DNA of 64,000 nt. Origin: Pseudomonas sp. NFR16. GTDB taxonomy: Bacteria; Pseudomonadota; Gammaproteobacteria; Pseudomonadales; Pseudomonadaceae. The position numbers and the translations under genes were made by a program. Below the pieces are notes generated by a model. The model was not told the origin of the DNA. It saw only the letters and a program-made list of their open reading frames with translations, and ran no database searches. Numbering within the stretch: the stretch's first letter is position 1; every line of letters starts with the position of its first letter. Shown in pieces: positions 1-8,722 of this stretch. Where the stretch lies: NCBI RefSeq assembly GCF_900108875.1, contig NZ_FNYJ01000006.1, positions 62,001 to 126,000 on the forward strand, given 5' to 3'.

Positions 1-164
1 GCCACCTTGGTCGAGCGCGGCCTGGCCATAATAGCTAGGCACCTGGATGGCTCCCAGCCCCTTTTTGCTGCTTCCACCAGAGCGAGTCCATTATCGCTTG
101 AGAACCATCCACCCGGTTGGATCAACTTGCTCATGCCACCTTTTCCGTAATGCCATGGTCGGTT
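1..164 (-). pseudogene. LysR-type regulator, C-terminal remnant, frameshifted and cut by window edge
   Basis: Minus-strand reading gives a piece resembling the effector-binding half of LysR regulators: a GWFSSDNGLALVEAAK stretch, then, after a shift of one base, GLGAIQVPSYYGQAALDQG. The pattern of an asparagine-glycine pair, an AA-x-x-G-L-G turn and a Pro-Ser-Tyr-Tyr is usual there. The frame breaks at the five-base T run near 62-66 (A run on the coding strand), so one base appears to be missing. No DNA-binding domain is present upstream; the piece starts within unrelated sequence. I infer a dead remnant. The rest would lie to the left of the window. Confidence 0.5.
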
Positions 165-315
165 GAAAAGCGCCTGACACCATTGCGCAGGCAGATCATC
201 TGGACTTGAATGTTTCCAAGCTCAGCGAGCAAGCGTGGCGATATCATCGTGCGAAGTGGGACGTTGAGCAGCTTGCGAGCCTTCAGGGTGGAGTCTGGAA
301 GAGGGCCTATCGCTT

Positions 316-819
316 TTATCTAGCCCCAGTCAGTGTGTGTAGCATATGTGTTGTGCCCCGGCGGATTAGAGGACTCTGCCAGGCTATGACAACCAGCTGC
401 GCATTGGCGGGTGGCTCAGTCCGCGAAACAAAACTCAGTCTGCCGGGATGCATCAAAGCATGGCGATGCTTGGCTCTTGCAGTTAATCGAGCTGGCGCCT
501 CGCCGTCGCTAAAGGCAATCTGCAGCTCATTGAAAGCGCCTGACTTGGGAAGCTCGATGAGTTCACCCTCGACTCCGCTCATTAGCGATCTGATTGACTG
601 TCCTGTCTGTGTCGCCAATGTCAGAGCGACCAGTGCCAGGGGGCTCAAGCCGAGCGGCGAGCTCAAGGTTGCCAAAATTTCAAGGGGCGGGCGGGTGTGC
701 CCACCTTCAAGCTTCGAGACGTAGGTTCGGCTGCTCACCTGCGCCAAATTGTTCTGAGAAACCCCGCGAGCCTCGCGCAGTGCCTTGAGTACGGCTGCTA
801 TGGCAGATTTCAGCGACAT
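316..819 (-). CDS. XRE-family HTH transcriptional regulator
   Basis: A 167-residue protein with an N-terminal Cro/CI-type helix-turn-helix (about residues 10-65): LKALREARGVSQNNLA, then SRTYVSKLEGGHTRPPLE. Such proteins usually repress their own or neighbouring island genes as dimers. The C-terminal 100 residues show no domain I recognise. The start begins MSLKSA, and the regulator at 12154-12609 begins MSLRTA and aligns through the whole HTH, so the two are paralogues. It is the only intact regulator at this end and is transcribed in the same direction as the membrane SH3 gene to its right. The DNA target is unknown. Confidence 0.8.
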   Translation of the reverse strand: MSLKSAIAAVLKALREARGVSQNNLAQVSSRTYVSKLEGGHTRPPLEILATLSSPLGLSPLALVALTLATQTGQSIRSLMSGVEGELIELPKSGAFNELQIAFSDGEAPARLTARAKHRHALMHPGRLSFVSRTEPPANAQLVVIAWQSPLIRRGTTHMLHTLTGAR

Positions 820-1029
820 CGTGTGCTCCAGCTTCCCAAGCTACTCTCCTTCGTGGCCCGTTTCCAAGAAAGGCAAAGACACCTTGTGTTCCAGGCCGTG
901 GAGCCTATCACAGGAGATTGATTTTCATCGGTGATGCCCCGTCGATTGGGAGAGCCGTTACATGAAGAAGCCTTTGACCTCTGGCGCGTGACCAACCCGT
1001 TTTCATACCGGGACGTTGCTGGGTGAAAT

Positions 1030-2283
1030 CTACTTTGAGATCGTCCGCACCATGCTCCTCGAAACCCATCCAACGATCTCAGCGTCGTCATGCTTGTACA
1101 TGACCTGCAGCCATTTTCGATCGGTCGAATCAATCACTTCAAGAATCGAATACTTGTCGAGGGTCAGAATCACTTCTGACTTAAGTCGAGGCTCTCCGCG
1201 CAGATTCACATTGTCGCGGGCTACAAGCCGCAGCCGGGCAGATGCACTGATGGGCATGTGGCAGAAGAACGATCTGATGTTATTCCGCGCCTGCGCCGTA
1301 GTAAGGGCGTTGGGGATACGGTCATTCCAGTCGCATATGCCTTCCCGTACGTCCTGCCATTGGCTTAAAACGGTGTAGGCACCTGATACGAAGATGAAAA
1401 GGCAGTACAGAAACAGAAGCGCAGCTGGCGTTAGCTTCGCTTGGCCATCACCCTGTGTCAGCGCTTGGACGATCTCGCTCTGTACTGTGGGAATCTCTTG
1501 CTCATCGAGGTAGACGGGCGCATCCCTCGCAAGCTCCGCGTGGACGTAAGCAGCGGAGGATTCGATCATCGAATCAAGCGTTGTACCGCCCGCAGCTTCC
1601 ATAGCTCGAAAGACCGTGCTGTTGCGTAACGAGGCCGTGTCTACGAGGAGCGATTCGAGGCTGCTCGCTGAGCCTAGGTGCGAGGAGCCAACTAGGGTCG
1701 TGAAGATTCGCTCAAGGTTTTCCGATGCTTTATTTGAAGACAGGATTGAATCGAACGGCGATGACGCTGAAAAATAATGTCCGGATAACGGGGAGGACTG
1801 GATCTGCGCAAACTGCTCCGCTATGTGGCGCAGCGAGTCGCTCGCTGAAGTTTGCGTCAGTGAATCCCACCATCGGCCAGTGGTGATGCCTCCCACTGCT
1901 TCAAAAGTCGGGCGCGCCAGATCCTTCCATTGTCTCACTTGTTCCGAGATTGCGTGCGCCGCCGATATCGCTGGAGCGCCCATCCTTTCGCTGAGACTGC
2001 TCACTACCGCTGCTGTTTGAGCCAAGGGGGTGTTGATGGACATTTGTAAAGCAGACATGGCATCAAGGTATGGCTTGGAAGCAGCCGCAACGGACGACAT
2101 GACCTCTGCTTGAAAGTCAGGAAGCGTATCCATCCTGCTCAGTCGCCGTGAGGACAATACCGATGCCGACAAGGCTTCCAATCGAGGCGTATGAGCACTT
2201 GCGTCCAGCCAGGCATTCTCACGTACGTTCAGAAAATCTTCGAGACTGACCGAAGGTTTCGATTGCTCCCCATCTTTCGACAT
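1030..2283 (-). CDS. Membrane-anchored protein with C-terminal bacterial SH3 domain
   Basis: This is a 417-residue protein. Residues 1-280 are a serine/alanine-rich, mostly helical region without a known domain. One transmembrane helix lies at about 286-306 (AALLFLYCLFIFVSGAYTVL). The end, about 350-415, is a bacterial SH3 domain (SH3_3 type: LVARDNVNLRGEPRLKSEVI, then GWVSRSMVR). No signal peptide is visible, so the long N-terminal part may be cytoplasmic and the SH3 domain periplasmic, where such domains commonly bind cell-wall peptides. The start is supported by a purine-rich site (GAGGGAAG) a few bases upstream. It stands alone. Proteins with this long Ser/Ala stalk, TM and SH3 layout occur as uncharacterised accessory genes; the role is unknown. 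Confidence 0.7.
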   Translation of the reverse strand: MSKDGEQSKPSVSLEDFLNVRENAWLDASAHTPRLEALSASVLSSRRLSRMDTLPDFQAEVMSSVAAASKPYLDAMSALQMSINTPLAQTAAVVSSLSERMGAPAISAAHAISEQVRQWKDLARPTFEAVGGITTGRWWDSLTQTSASDSLRHIAEQFAQIQSSPLSGHYFSASSPFDSILSSNKASENLERIFTTLVGSSHLGSASSLESLLVDTASLRNSTVFRAMEAAGGTTLDSMIESSAAYVHAELARDAPVYLDEQEIPTVQSEIVQALTQGDGQAKLTPAALLFLYCLFIFVSGAYTVLSQWQDVREGICDWNDRIPNALTTAQARNNIRSFFCHMPISASARLRLVARDNVNLRGEPRLKSEVILTLDKYSILEVIDSTDRKWLQVMYKHDDAEIVGWVSRSMVRTISK

Positions 2284-2614
2284 TGTCTTCCCTCTTTGGT
2301 AATCACTGTCTGTGCTTGAGCATGATCAGCCAAGCATGATGAATTCTGTCGACCCTCCGTCGTGCAGATCGCTAAAGATCATGATTGCAGTGGTCAGCAC
2401 AACCGTGAGAAGCGGCTACTGGATGTCGATCATTCTGTAAATTCCGTCCCTTTATCGCGAACCTCTCCATCATGCTCCGGCGTGTTATCTACGGGTGATC
2501 GTGCAGGCTCTCTCGCTTCCTTGCCCGCTTGAAATTAGGTAACAGTAGTGGCTGAAAAGCCGTCCCAGAGCATGCCCTAACACAATCAATGGGGCGTCCC
2601 CATCGAAAATAGGA

Positions 2615-3075
2615 ATGTCGTCTTTTTGTGAAAAAAATGTGAAAAATTCGTGTGTAGATCTTACAAGGGCGGTCTCTATTTGTGTTGATCCAATAAGTCA
2701 CAGCGCCTGGTGTTGGCCTTTCAGCTTGATCGGATTGGCGTGCATCTGGAAGGCGTTCAAACCCGGTGAAGGGAAAAGCTCATTTGAAGCGCTGGGCACC
2801 TTCACACGCACACCGATATTTGGATCGATGGCGACAGGGCTTGGGGTACTCATCTTCTCCCGATTTTTGGCACAGGCACGTTGTGGCACATCATTCTGAG
2901 CGATGGCTATGCACGACTTGCGAAGACGACGGTGGAGGAGGGGATTGAGTTGCTGACCTACTCGATGTGGCTCGCCGCAGCAGTTGAGTACTACCTCGCT
3001 CAGCGAGTGTCCGTCACCGAGCGCTGGGCCTCACAGAGGCTGGATGCGAGACCTGTCAGCTCTGCACATTATTGA
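2615..3075 (+). pseudogene. Possible broken membrane-protein gene
   Basis: Two overlapping frames join into one plausible membrane protein. The first frame (to about 2885) has hydrophobic stretches around WPFSLIGLACIW and GSMATGLGVLIFSRFLAQA. The second frame (from about 2881) continues LWHIILSDGYARLAKTTVEE, then a second hydrophobic helix (LLTYSMWLAAAVEYYLA). The change of frame at about 2880-2890 suggests an indel. I do not recognise the family. Alternatively neither frame is coding, since no good ribosome site is seen at the left end. Confidence 0.3.
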
Positions 3076-3612
3076 TTTCAATCTTGGCCGCAGCGAAGAG
3101 ATCTTCCACCATGGTGACGTGAGTCTGCTGCGGTGAGACATGCACTGCCTCATCAAACGAGCAATTTCTAACCCTGCGGATTGGAATGAAGCATCAGTAG
3201 CCTGCTTGATCTGAGAGCTGTCCATACGCTGTTAAAGCATCGATGGGGAGTGCCGATACAACGGAGGCAGTGTCGAGATAGGTTGGCGAGAACCAAGCTT
3301 TAGGCCATGCGTTAACGCTTTAATCCGAAGCGCATTACGGAACGTCATACGCTTTCGAGAGTCGTAGCTGTGTTCGCAGATCGTCGTTTTGATGCGCGAT
3401 TCGACGCTCTGCAAACCGATCGCCGGACGTGCGTTGATCAGATTTCACTTTCCGGTTTGCGATCTCATCGCTAGAATGCGCGGCCTTATCATCTAGGCTC
3501 GTTTGTGCGCAATTCATGGCTGGCCATTCAGGTTTGTCGAGCGTTGATGGTTGTGCGCGCGTGATTTCACGTGCTACTTTGATTTTGACGTGCATTTTCA
3601 GTGAGAGAATAC
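3076..3612. other. Intergenic region without a supported gene
   Basis: Only short frames occur here on both strands, and none has a convincing ribosome site or recognisable product. It contains the presumed promoter of the 57-residue gene that starts at 3613. Confidence 0.5.
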
Positions 3613-3786
3613 ATGAGCCTAAAAGCACTGACTGACCTTTCAAGCATCCGCCACATCGATCGCGACGCTCAGCGTCGGCTTGAGGATGCTCGCCAGCGGC
3701 ATCGTGAGTACGATTCCAAGATCGAAAAGCAGGTTGCTAACAAAGCCGTTGGTCACGAGCTGCTGGCGAAGACCTGTAGCCTTTAA
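3613..3786 (+). CDS. Small charged helical protein, unknown function
   Basis: Encodes 57 residues beginning MSLKALTDLSS. The start at 3613 is preferred over an in-frame upstream codon because a GAGAG purine run lies just before it. The product is highly charged and predicted helical (DRDAQRRLEDARQRHREYDS). A rho-independent terminator follows directly (3801-3827), so it is a self-contained one-gene unit. No family is recognised. Confidence 0.55.
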   Translation: MSLKALTDLSSIRHIDRDAQRRLEDARQRHREYDSKIEKQVANKAVGHELLAKTCSL

Positions 3787-3800
3787 AAAATTACGTAAGG

Positions 3801-3827
3801 AAAAGCAGCCTCATGGCTGCTTTTTTT
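3801..3827 (+). terminator. Rho-independent terminator
   Basis: AAAAGCAGCC, a TCAT loop and GGCTGCTTTTTTT form a perfect GC-rich stem followed by a T run. It ends the 57-residue gene. The ATG inside its loop at 3813 opens the peptidase frame, but it is unlikely to be a real start. Confidence 0.85.
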
Positions 3828-3833
3828 ATACCC

Positions 3834-6068
3834 ATGAATTCATTTCTCGTTTCAAAATTCGAACAGCAGACGCTGAGTAATCTAGTCACCCATTGTTTTG
3901 GTTCTGACTTTTCTGAGATCTATCAGAAGCGTCAGATCGCATACGTGCGCGATTACCTGGACGAGCTCGGCGCGAAATCTGTGCTGCTTGAGTTGAATTA
4001 TGTAGACAAGGATTACCTGGAAGATTTTTCCAGGTACTACGTCAAGCGTTTCGGAAACGCGGGGCACAAATGTGCTCGTATGCATTTTTTCTCCAGCGAC
4101 GTGACGCACCAGCACATCGAGAAAGTTCTGAAAGGCGAGGCGGATTCGGAGCAGCTTGCAAGAGATCTGAATGATTCCTACCTGGGCTTTATGGTCATCA
4201 AGCCTTTGCCCAAGACGTTCATAGGCAAAACCTGCCTCAAAGTAATGTCTGACGTCCCAGCGATTGCTAATGCTGCTGCGGGAGCCGATGGGACGATTGC
4301 CAGCGTTCAGGTTGGCGACACCGGCCAGATTGGCAGGCAGAAATGCAGGCTATCTCGTACGTATGTGGTGGATCTGTTCGGAATTGAGCTCAGCGTCCGC
4401 TCGATTGCTTTCCAGGAGCAAGACAAGGTTGTCGCAGCCTGCGCATCAACCGCAATCTGGTCAGCGTTGCACACCTTGAAATGGTGCGACGTAAGAACCA
4501 TTCACTCGTGTAGCGAAATCACGATGAATGCCATCAACCACATCGACGGATCATCAAACAGCTTCCCCAACAAGGAACTCACCAACAAGCAGATCCTTAG
4601 AAGTCTCGACGTTGAGGGGCTACGGCATCACTCCGAAGATTTGAAAAAGCAGCAGCTATCAGAGGAAGATTTTCTCGCGACGGTCATAGGTCACATCGAC
4701 AGCCACCTACCTCTGGTGCTGACCGGATCAGTACACAAGGTCGTGGACGAAGGGCTGGATCCCTATGATGCAAACCATGCCATCTGCATCCTTGGCTACA
4801 AGGTGGATAGCGAAAGCGTGGTTTACGTTCATGATGACCGGCTGGGGCCCTATGCACGAGCCCTGCTCGTCAAATTAAGCGATTTCAAGCCTGGCGCTGC
4901 GGCTAATGCTTGGGCGCTGGGGCTGCAGCTCATGGACGAAACCACGAAGATATGGCTTAGACCGCATGAGTTGATCGTGCCGGAGTTTTTGGCGGCTGCG
5001 ACCGACAAGAAAGCGCGGTTACCCTTCTTCTATGCTCATTACACAGGCCGAAACATTGCCCTGGCATTTGAGGATATCTCAACGGCAGTAGGTTCTGAGC
5101 CGTTTTTGGAGGAAAACGGGCTGACATATGCAGTGAAGCTTCGGTCTATCTCCGATATTCGCCAAGGCATCAGAAGCCAAGTCGCAGATGCATGTCATAC
5201 CGACTTGTTGACGGGTGAGATCATCCCGATTGATCAGCAAGAGCGTGACCAATGGGACAAGGATAAGGCTCACTTCCTGATGTCCAGCTTCGCGCGACTT
5301 CAATGGGAGGTTCAGTTTTTCTGCCGATCGCAGAAGGCCTTTCGTATTTTCATCGATGCGAGTGACATACCGCAAGGAAATGCCGTTTCGGCAATTTTCG
5401 TCGACAGCATCTATCTCAGTAAGCCTGCGCTGAATGTTCTGAAACGCTACGGGTCATTCAAGGAAGAGCGGGCTCAGTCTGCCCACTTTTACGATTCGTT
5501 CTTGGCGCGACTGCGTGACCAGGATGAGACCCTGGATAGTTATCTCGAAACCACTTACGGAGCGCTCAGAGCTCCGATCAAACTCAAGAAACAGGAATTT
5601 GCGGGTGGTGAGATTTTTGACAACGAAACCCGCAAGGTGCTTCGAGATTCAACCCATGGTCGAATCGGGGAGCTGCTGGGCCGATTTGACGAGCCAGGTC
5701 TCATCTATTTGATCTGGGCGATTGCCGAAGATGGTGCGTTGCTAGTCGGGGAAGAGGTGTACGTAAGAATCGACGGAAACGATGAGCCGTGTGGTCATCC
5801 AAGCATCACCCGTTTCAAGCCTGCAAGGATCGCAGGGGAGCTATGGAAAGTGGAGGGGGGATGGGTCATCAATTCGATGTCAGGACGCTACAGCGGTGAT
5901 TACCACAACTCGTCCCAGTTGCTCAAAAATGCGCTGATGCGGTTTCGGGCGTACTTCCCGAAAGACGAATTCGCTATAGAAGCGTTTCCAGCCAAGTCCC
6001 GCTTCTTGACCGAGCAGGCTCGGCTTCAGGGAGTTAAGGTGAACGCTCCCCAAGTCACTGAGGATTGA
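3834..6068 (+). CDS. Large C39/papain-like cysteine peptidase domain protein
   Basis: Encodes 744 residues. The frame opens at 3813, but that ATG sits in the upstream terminator loop, so the next in-frame ATG (MNSFLVSKF) is used. In this numbering a papain-fold signature is visible. A glutamine (Q194 or Q196) precedes C203 in a VVAACASTAIW helix start. H315 lies in ANHAICILGYKV, followed about 20 residues later by a Val-His-Asp-Asp turn (D334/D335). This Q-C-H-D order is that of C39-like and bacterial papain-like peptidases. The N-terminal 190 and C-terminal 370 residues match nothing I know. No signal peptide or membrane helix is seen, so it acts in the cytoplasm or is delivered by another route. 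It stands alone between terminator and spacer; a defence or toxin role is only inferred from the island setting. Confidence 0.65.
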   Translation: MNSFLVSKFEQQTLSNLVTHCFGSDFSEIYQKRQIAYVRDYLDELGAKSVLLELNYVDKDYLEDFSRYYVKRFGNAGHKCARMHFFSSDVTHQHIEKVLKGEADSEQLARDLNDSYLGFMVIKPLPKTFIGKTCLKVMSDVPAIANAAAGADGTIASVQVGDTGQIGRQKCRLSRTYVVDLFGIELSVRSIAFQEQDKVVAACASTAIWSALHTLKWCDVRTIHSCSEITMNAINHIDGSSNSFPNKELTNKQILRSLDVEGLRHHSEDLKKQQLSEEDFLATVIGHIDSHLPLVLTGSVHKVVDEGLDPYDANHAICILGYKVDSESVVYVHDDRLGPYARALLVKLSDFKPGAAANAWALGLQLMDETTKIWLRPHELIVPEFLAAATDKKARLPFFYAHYTGRNIALAFEDISTAVGSEPFLEENGLTYAVKLRSISDIRQGIRSQVADACHTDLLTGEIIPIDQQERDQWDKDKAHFLMSSFARLQWEVQFFCRSQKAFRIFIDASDIPQGNAVSAIFVDSIYLSKPALNVLKRYGSFKEERAQSAHFYDSFLARLRDQDETLDSYLETTYGALRAPIKLKKQEFAGGEIFDNETRKVLRDSTHGRIGELLGRFDEPGLIYLIWAIAEDGALLVGEEVYVRIDGNDEPCGHPSITRFKPARIAGELWKVEGGWVINSMSGRYSGDYHNSSQLLKNALMRFRAYFPKDEFAIEAFPAKSRFLTEQARLQGVKVNAPQVTED

Positions 6069-6614
6069 GTCTGCAGAGGCTTTTTTTCCGCCCTATCAGA
6101 TTGTCAGGTGTCATGTAGGCGTACGAGATAGCGTTGACGACTGCCGCACATGACATGGCCACTGGGACAGAGGTACGAGGCGCCATTGAGGAACATCGTG
6201 CAGTGACTGGCGTCGATAGCATTTTTCCTTGACGCTCGCTACAAGCCTGCAGGATTGGAAAACAGTGCTGTCATTACCGTTTTTCCAAACAGGGTACGAA
6301 GCTGCCGGGCAACACTGGGTGTGCTTTCGTTTAAGCAAGGACGGGCACACGGCTTTCATGCCAACTGTGAAGCGGGTCAGGAGTGGTCGTCTAAGCGCTG
6401 AATCCGTGCTCCAGCCCCGTGATCAGCTCGATTGCTTTCCGGTACTGCCTGTTGGCGAGGTTTAGAAGAAGGTGGCTTTTACGCTGTTATGCCACCTGGG
6501 TGACTCATTCCGACAAAACGAGGGTCTTTGTTGACAAGATTACACATGCGATCCAGGCAGGATGAGATCAATGAGGGGTACCCCCCCATCGAGTCTGGTC
6601 TCGGAAAGCGCCGA
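6069..6614. other. Intergenic region between convergent genes
   Basis: A 78-residue plus-strand frame (6229-6465) and an opposing minus frame overlap here. Neither has a recognisable product, and I do not call a gene. No clear terminator hairpin was found after the peptidase gene. Confidence 0.5.
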
Positions 6615-7499
6615 TCAGTAGAGACTACCTTTAGCACTGCGCCCGGTGGTTCGAAACCCTCCGATGCCTTTCAATAACAGACCTGTTTGCCAGAGGAAAC
6701 CGTCACCAACTAGCTGGGGGTGGTAAGACAGATCTTCACCCATGTCATCGGAATGACCAAGACATGCCAAGCCGATATAGTTCGGTTGCTGGTAGCGCAC
6801 GCCAACAGAAGTGAAAAATGTCAGATCGATAATCTCATGGCTCGGTAGCGTCAACCAGGCATGAATGTTGACAGCTTGCAGCGTTAAATTCTGCTTTAGC
6901 ATCTGCTTGAGTTTTCCTTCGGGCGTATGGAAAACGGCCTGATTTTCGAATCTCACGTATCCGAGCGTAAGCGTCAACGGGACATCGAAGATTGTTTCCA
7001 AAGGCTCGCGCAGTGAGAGCGCGACGTCGAGGCATTTGCCAGAAAGGGCACCTGAAAGGTCTGCCGCGTAAAAGCTACACTCGTAAAAGTGTGAGTTAGA
7101 AAATTTCACTGCAGTTAAATTGCTTTGCTGGAAGTTAGCTTCATCAAAATTGCAAAGCATAAAATATGCGTTGACTATTTTTGCTTTGGCGAAAATAGCT
7201 TCGTGAAAGCTAGATCCGTATGCCTCAATGCCGGTCGGGTCTGCATTCAAGAAAGCGCAATCAGACATATCCACACCGTCTAGCTTTGCATTTTTTAAAT
7301 TTGCGTCGCAAAAGTTCGCACCCTTGCCATCGGCATTTTTGAAATTGGCGCCAATGAATTTTAGGCCCTCTAGGTTTGACTCTCGCAAATCGATAATGTC
7401 GTTAGTTTTTGAGGTGTAGTCATTCCATTCTGAGAAATTTTCTTTTCGTGCGCACTCGGTTATTAGTTTATATTGTTCTGGGTTGAAGGTTTTGGTCAT
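6615..7499 (-). CDS. Pentapeptide-repeat protein
   Basis: Encodes 294 residues if translation starts at MTKTFNPEQY; an ATG 23 codons upstream is also in frame but neither has a strong ribosome site. From about residue 35 to 155 runs a right-handed pentapeptide-repeat helix (A/C-D/N-L/F-x-x: LRESNLEGLKFIGANFKNAD, ANLKNAKLDGVDMSDCAFL and so on). The last 130 residues form a separate unknown domain. Pentapeptide-repeat proteins include DNA mimics that protect gyrase, and adaptor or effector modules; nothing here decides between them. The gene is visibly more AT-rich than its neighbours, a sign of separate transfer. It is unlinked to an obvious partner. Confidence 0.75.
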   Translation of the reverse strand: MTKTFNPEQYKLITECARKENFSEWNDYTSKTNDIIDLRESNLEGLKFIGANFKNADGKGANFCDANLKNAKLDGVDMSDCAFLNADPTGIEAYGSSFHEAIFAKAKIVNAYFMLCNFDEANFQQSNLTAVKFSNSHFYECSFYAADLSGALSGKCLDVALSLREPLETIFDVPLTLTLGYVRFENQAVFHTPEGKLKQMLKQNLTLQAVNIHAWLTLPSHEIIDLTFFTSVGVRYQQPNYIGLACLGHSDDMGEDLSYHPQLVGDGFLWQTGLLLKGIGGFRTTGRSAKGSLY

Positions 7500-7857
7500 G
7501 GGATGTATGTAAATTCTGTATGAGTGTTGTAGTCGCTGATTCTGGATGATGACGCAACCCAAGAACATACGTCAAATTGAGATTGCACTTCGGGGATGAA
7601 ACAGGTTGCGGTTCTCTCTGATCGTCCGCACCCTATTCAAAATGGGTTGCTTTAGTTGGTCTCTACCAATCACCGCTCAGGAGTATGCTGCCAAGTCGAG
7701 TGCAAGTGGGTGATCGGTGATTATGCAAATGGGTGGCCAAGTCCTTGCAATACCGCATGTGGTAGTGTTTGAAGCTGCTGAGCCATTAACTCTGGTGCTC
7801 CGACGGCTCAACGGTCTAGAGGCGCACCCCAGTCCAATCGGCTTCTATACACCGCGA
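7500..7857. other. Intergenic region upstream of the pentapeptide gene
   Basis: No supported gene. The plus-strand frame that enters it from 7717 is antisense to the next coding gene and is regarded as spurious. Confidence 0.5.
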
Positions 7858-8517
7858 CTAAGGAAGCAGCGGAATGATGCAGGCAGCCGCCCCAGCCGCA
7901 ATCAGCAGGTGTTCCAAAAGCTTTATCCCGCCGTTGTGTTTGCGAGTGCGAACGTCCTTATAAATAAGCCACACTCGCCAGGCATATTCGCTGAATGCCT
8001 GTTGGTGGTGGGCGCTTGTGATAGACAGATACTTGAAGAATTTCGAGAAAAGTTTTCTGATTTCCCGGTCGGTGACCTTGGCTGGGCTTCTGTACATTCC
8101 CAGAACGATGTTGTCTTCGGTCATTCTCAGGTTGTCAGAGCCATAGGGAGCCATGAAAACGGTCACCATTCCCGACGGGGCTTGGTTGAACCACAGCGCG
8201 GCGTTACCTTCGAATAGAGGCTTCGCTTTCCCCTTTCTTTCCTCCACCTTTGTCTCGACTCCCCAAAGCCCCAACTGCCTCGTACCGCAGGAGAGTTGTA
8301 GTAGGCCTAGAATCTGATCCCCTCGAAAGTCGAGAAGGGCTTCAGGAATCACGGGGTGAAGGTATAGCGAGCCGTAGTGGCCGGCCAGAGGTGAATGCTC
8401 GACCTCAGCGAAGACGGCGCGCACGCGGTCGACCATTCCAGGCCATAATTTTCGTCTGTCCACGGATGCTTGATCGTCTTTCATCAACTGTAGAGCGTGC
8501 TTCTTGAACGCCTTCAT
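7858..8517 (-). CDS. Hypothetical protein with C-terminal hydrophobic tail
   Basis: Encodes 219 residues starting MKAFKKHALQ. A GGGAGGAG site lies just before this ATG; an alternative TTG start four codons upstream is possible because the spacing is tight. The body is soluble-looking with several conserved-looking aromatic motifs (LWFNQAPSGMVTVFMAPYGS). The last 20 residues (LLEHLLIAAGAAACIIPLLP) could anchor it in the inner membrane as a tail. The family is not recognised. It lies downstream of the PHP-ATPase gene in the same orientation with about 200 bp between them, so the two could be co-transcribed. Confidence 0.6.
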   Translation of the reverse strand: MKAFKKHALQLMKDDQASVDRRKLWPGMVDRVRAVFAEVEHSPLAGHYGSLYLHPVIPEALLDFRGDQILGLLQLSCGTRQLGLWGVETKVEERKGKAKPLFEGNAALWFNQAPSGMVTVFMAPYGSDNLRMTEDNIVLGMYRSPAKVTDREIRKLFSKFFKYLSITSAHHQQAFSEYAWRVWLIYKDVRTRKHNGGIKLLEHLLIAAGAAACIIPLLP

Positions 8518-8722
8518 GGCTCCTCCCAATCAGCAGACAAGCATGCTGAGCGAAAGGGCATTTGGCAAGACCTGTAGCCATCAGGGTGAGGCCCGTAAGC
8601 ACTTGCAATCAAAAGAGAACTGCTCGAACCGTAACACGGCAAGAGCAGTGGCAAGTAATGTCATTGCAGCGGGAAGCCACCACCCTAGGTCACTGGGTTG
8701 TGCCGCAGCAGGACGCGGCGAC

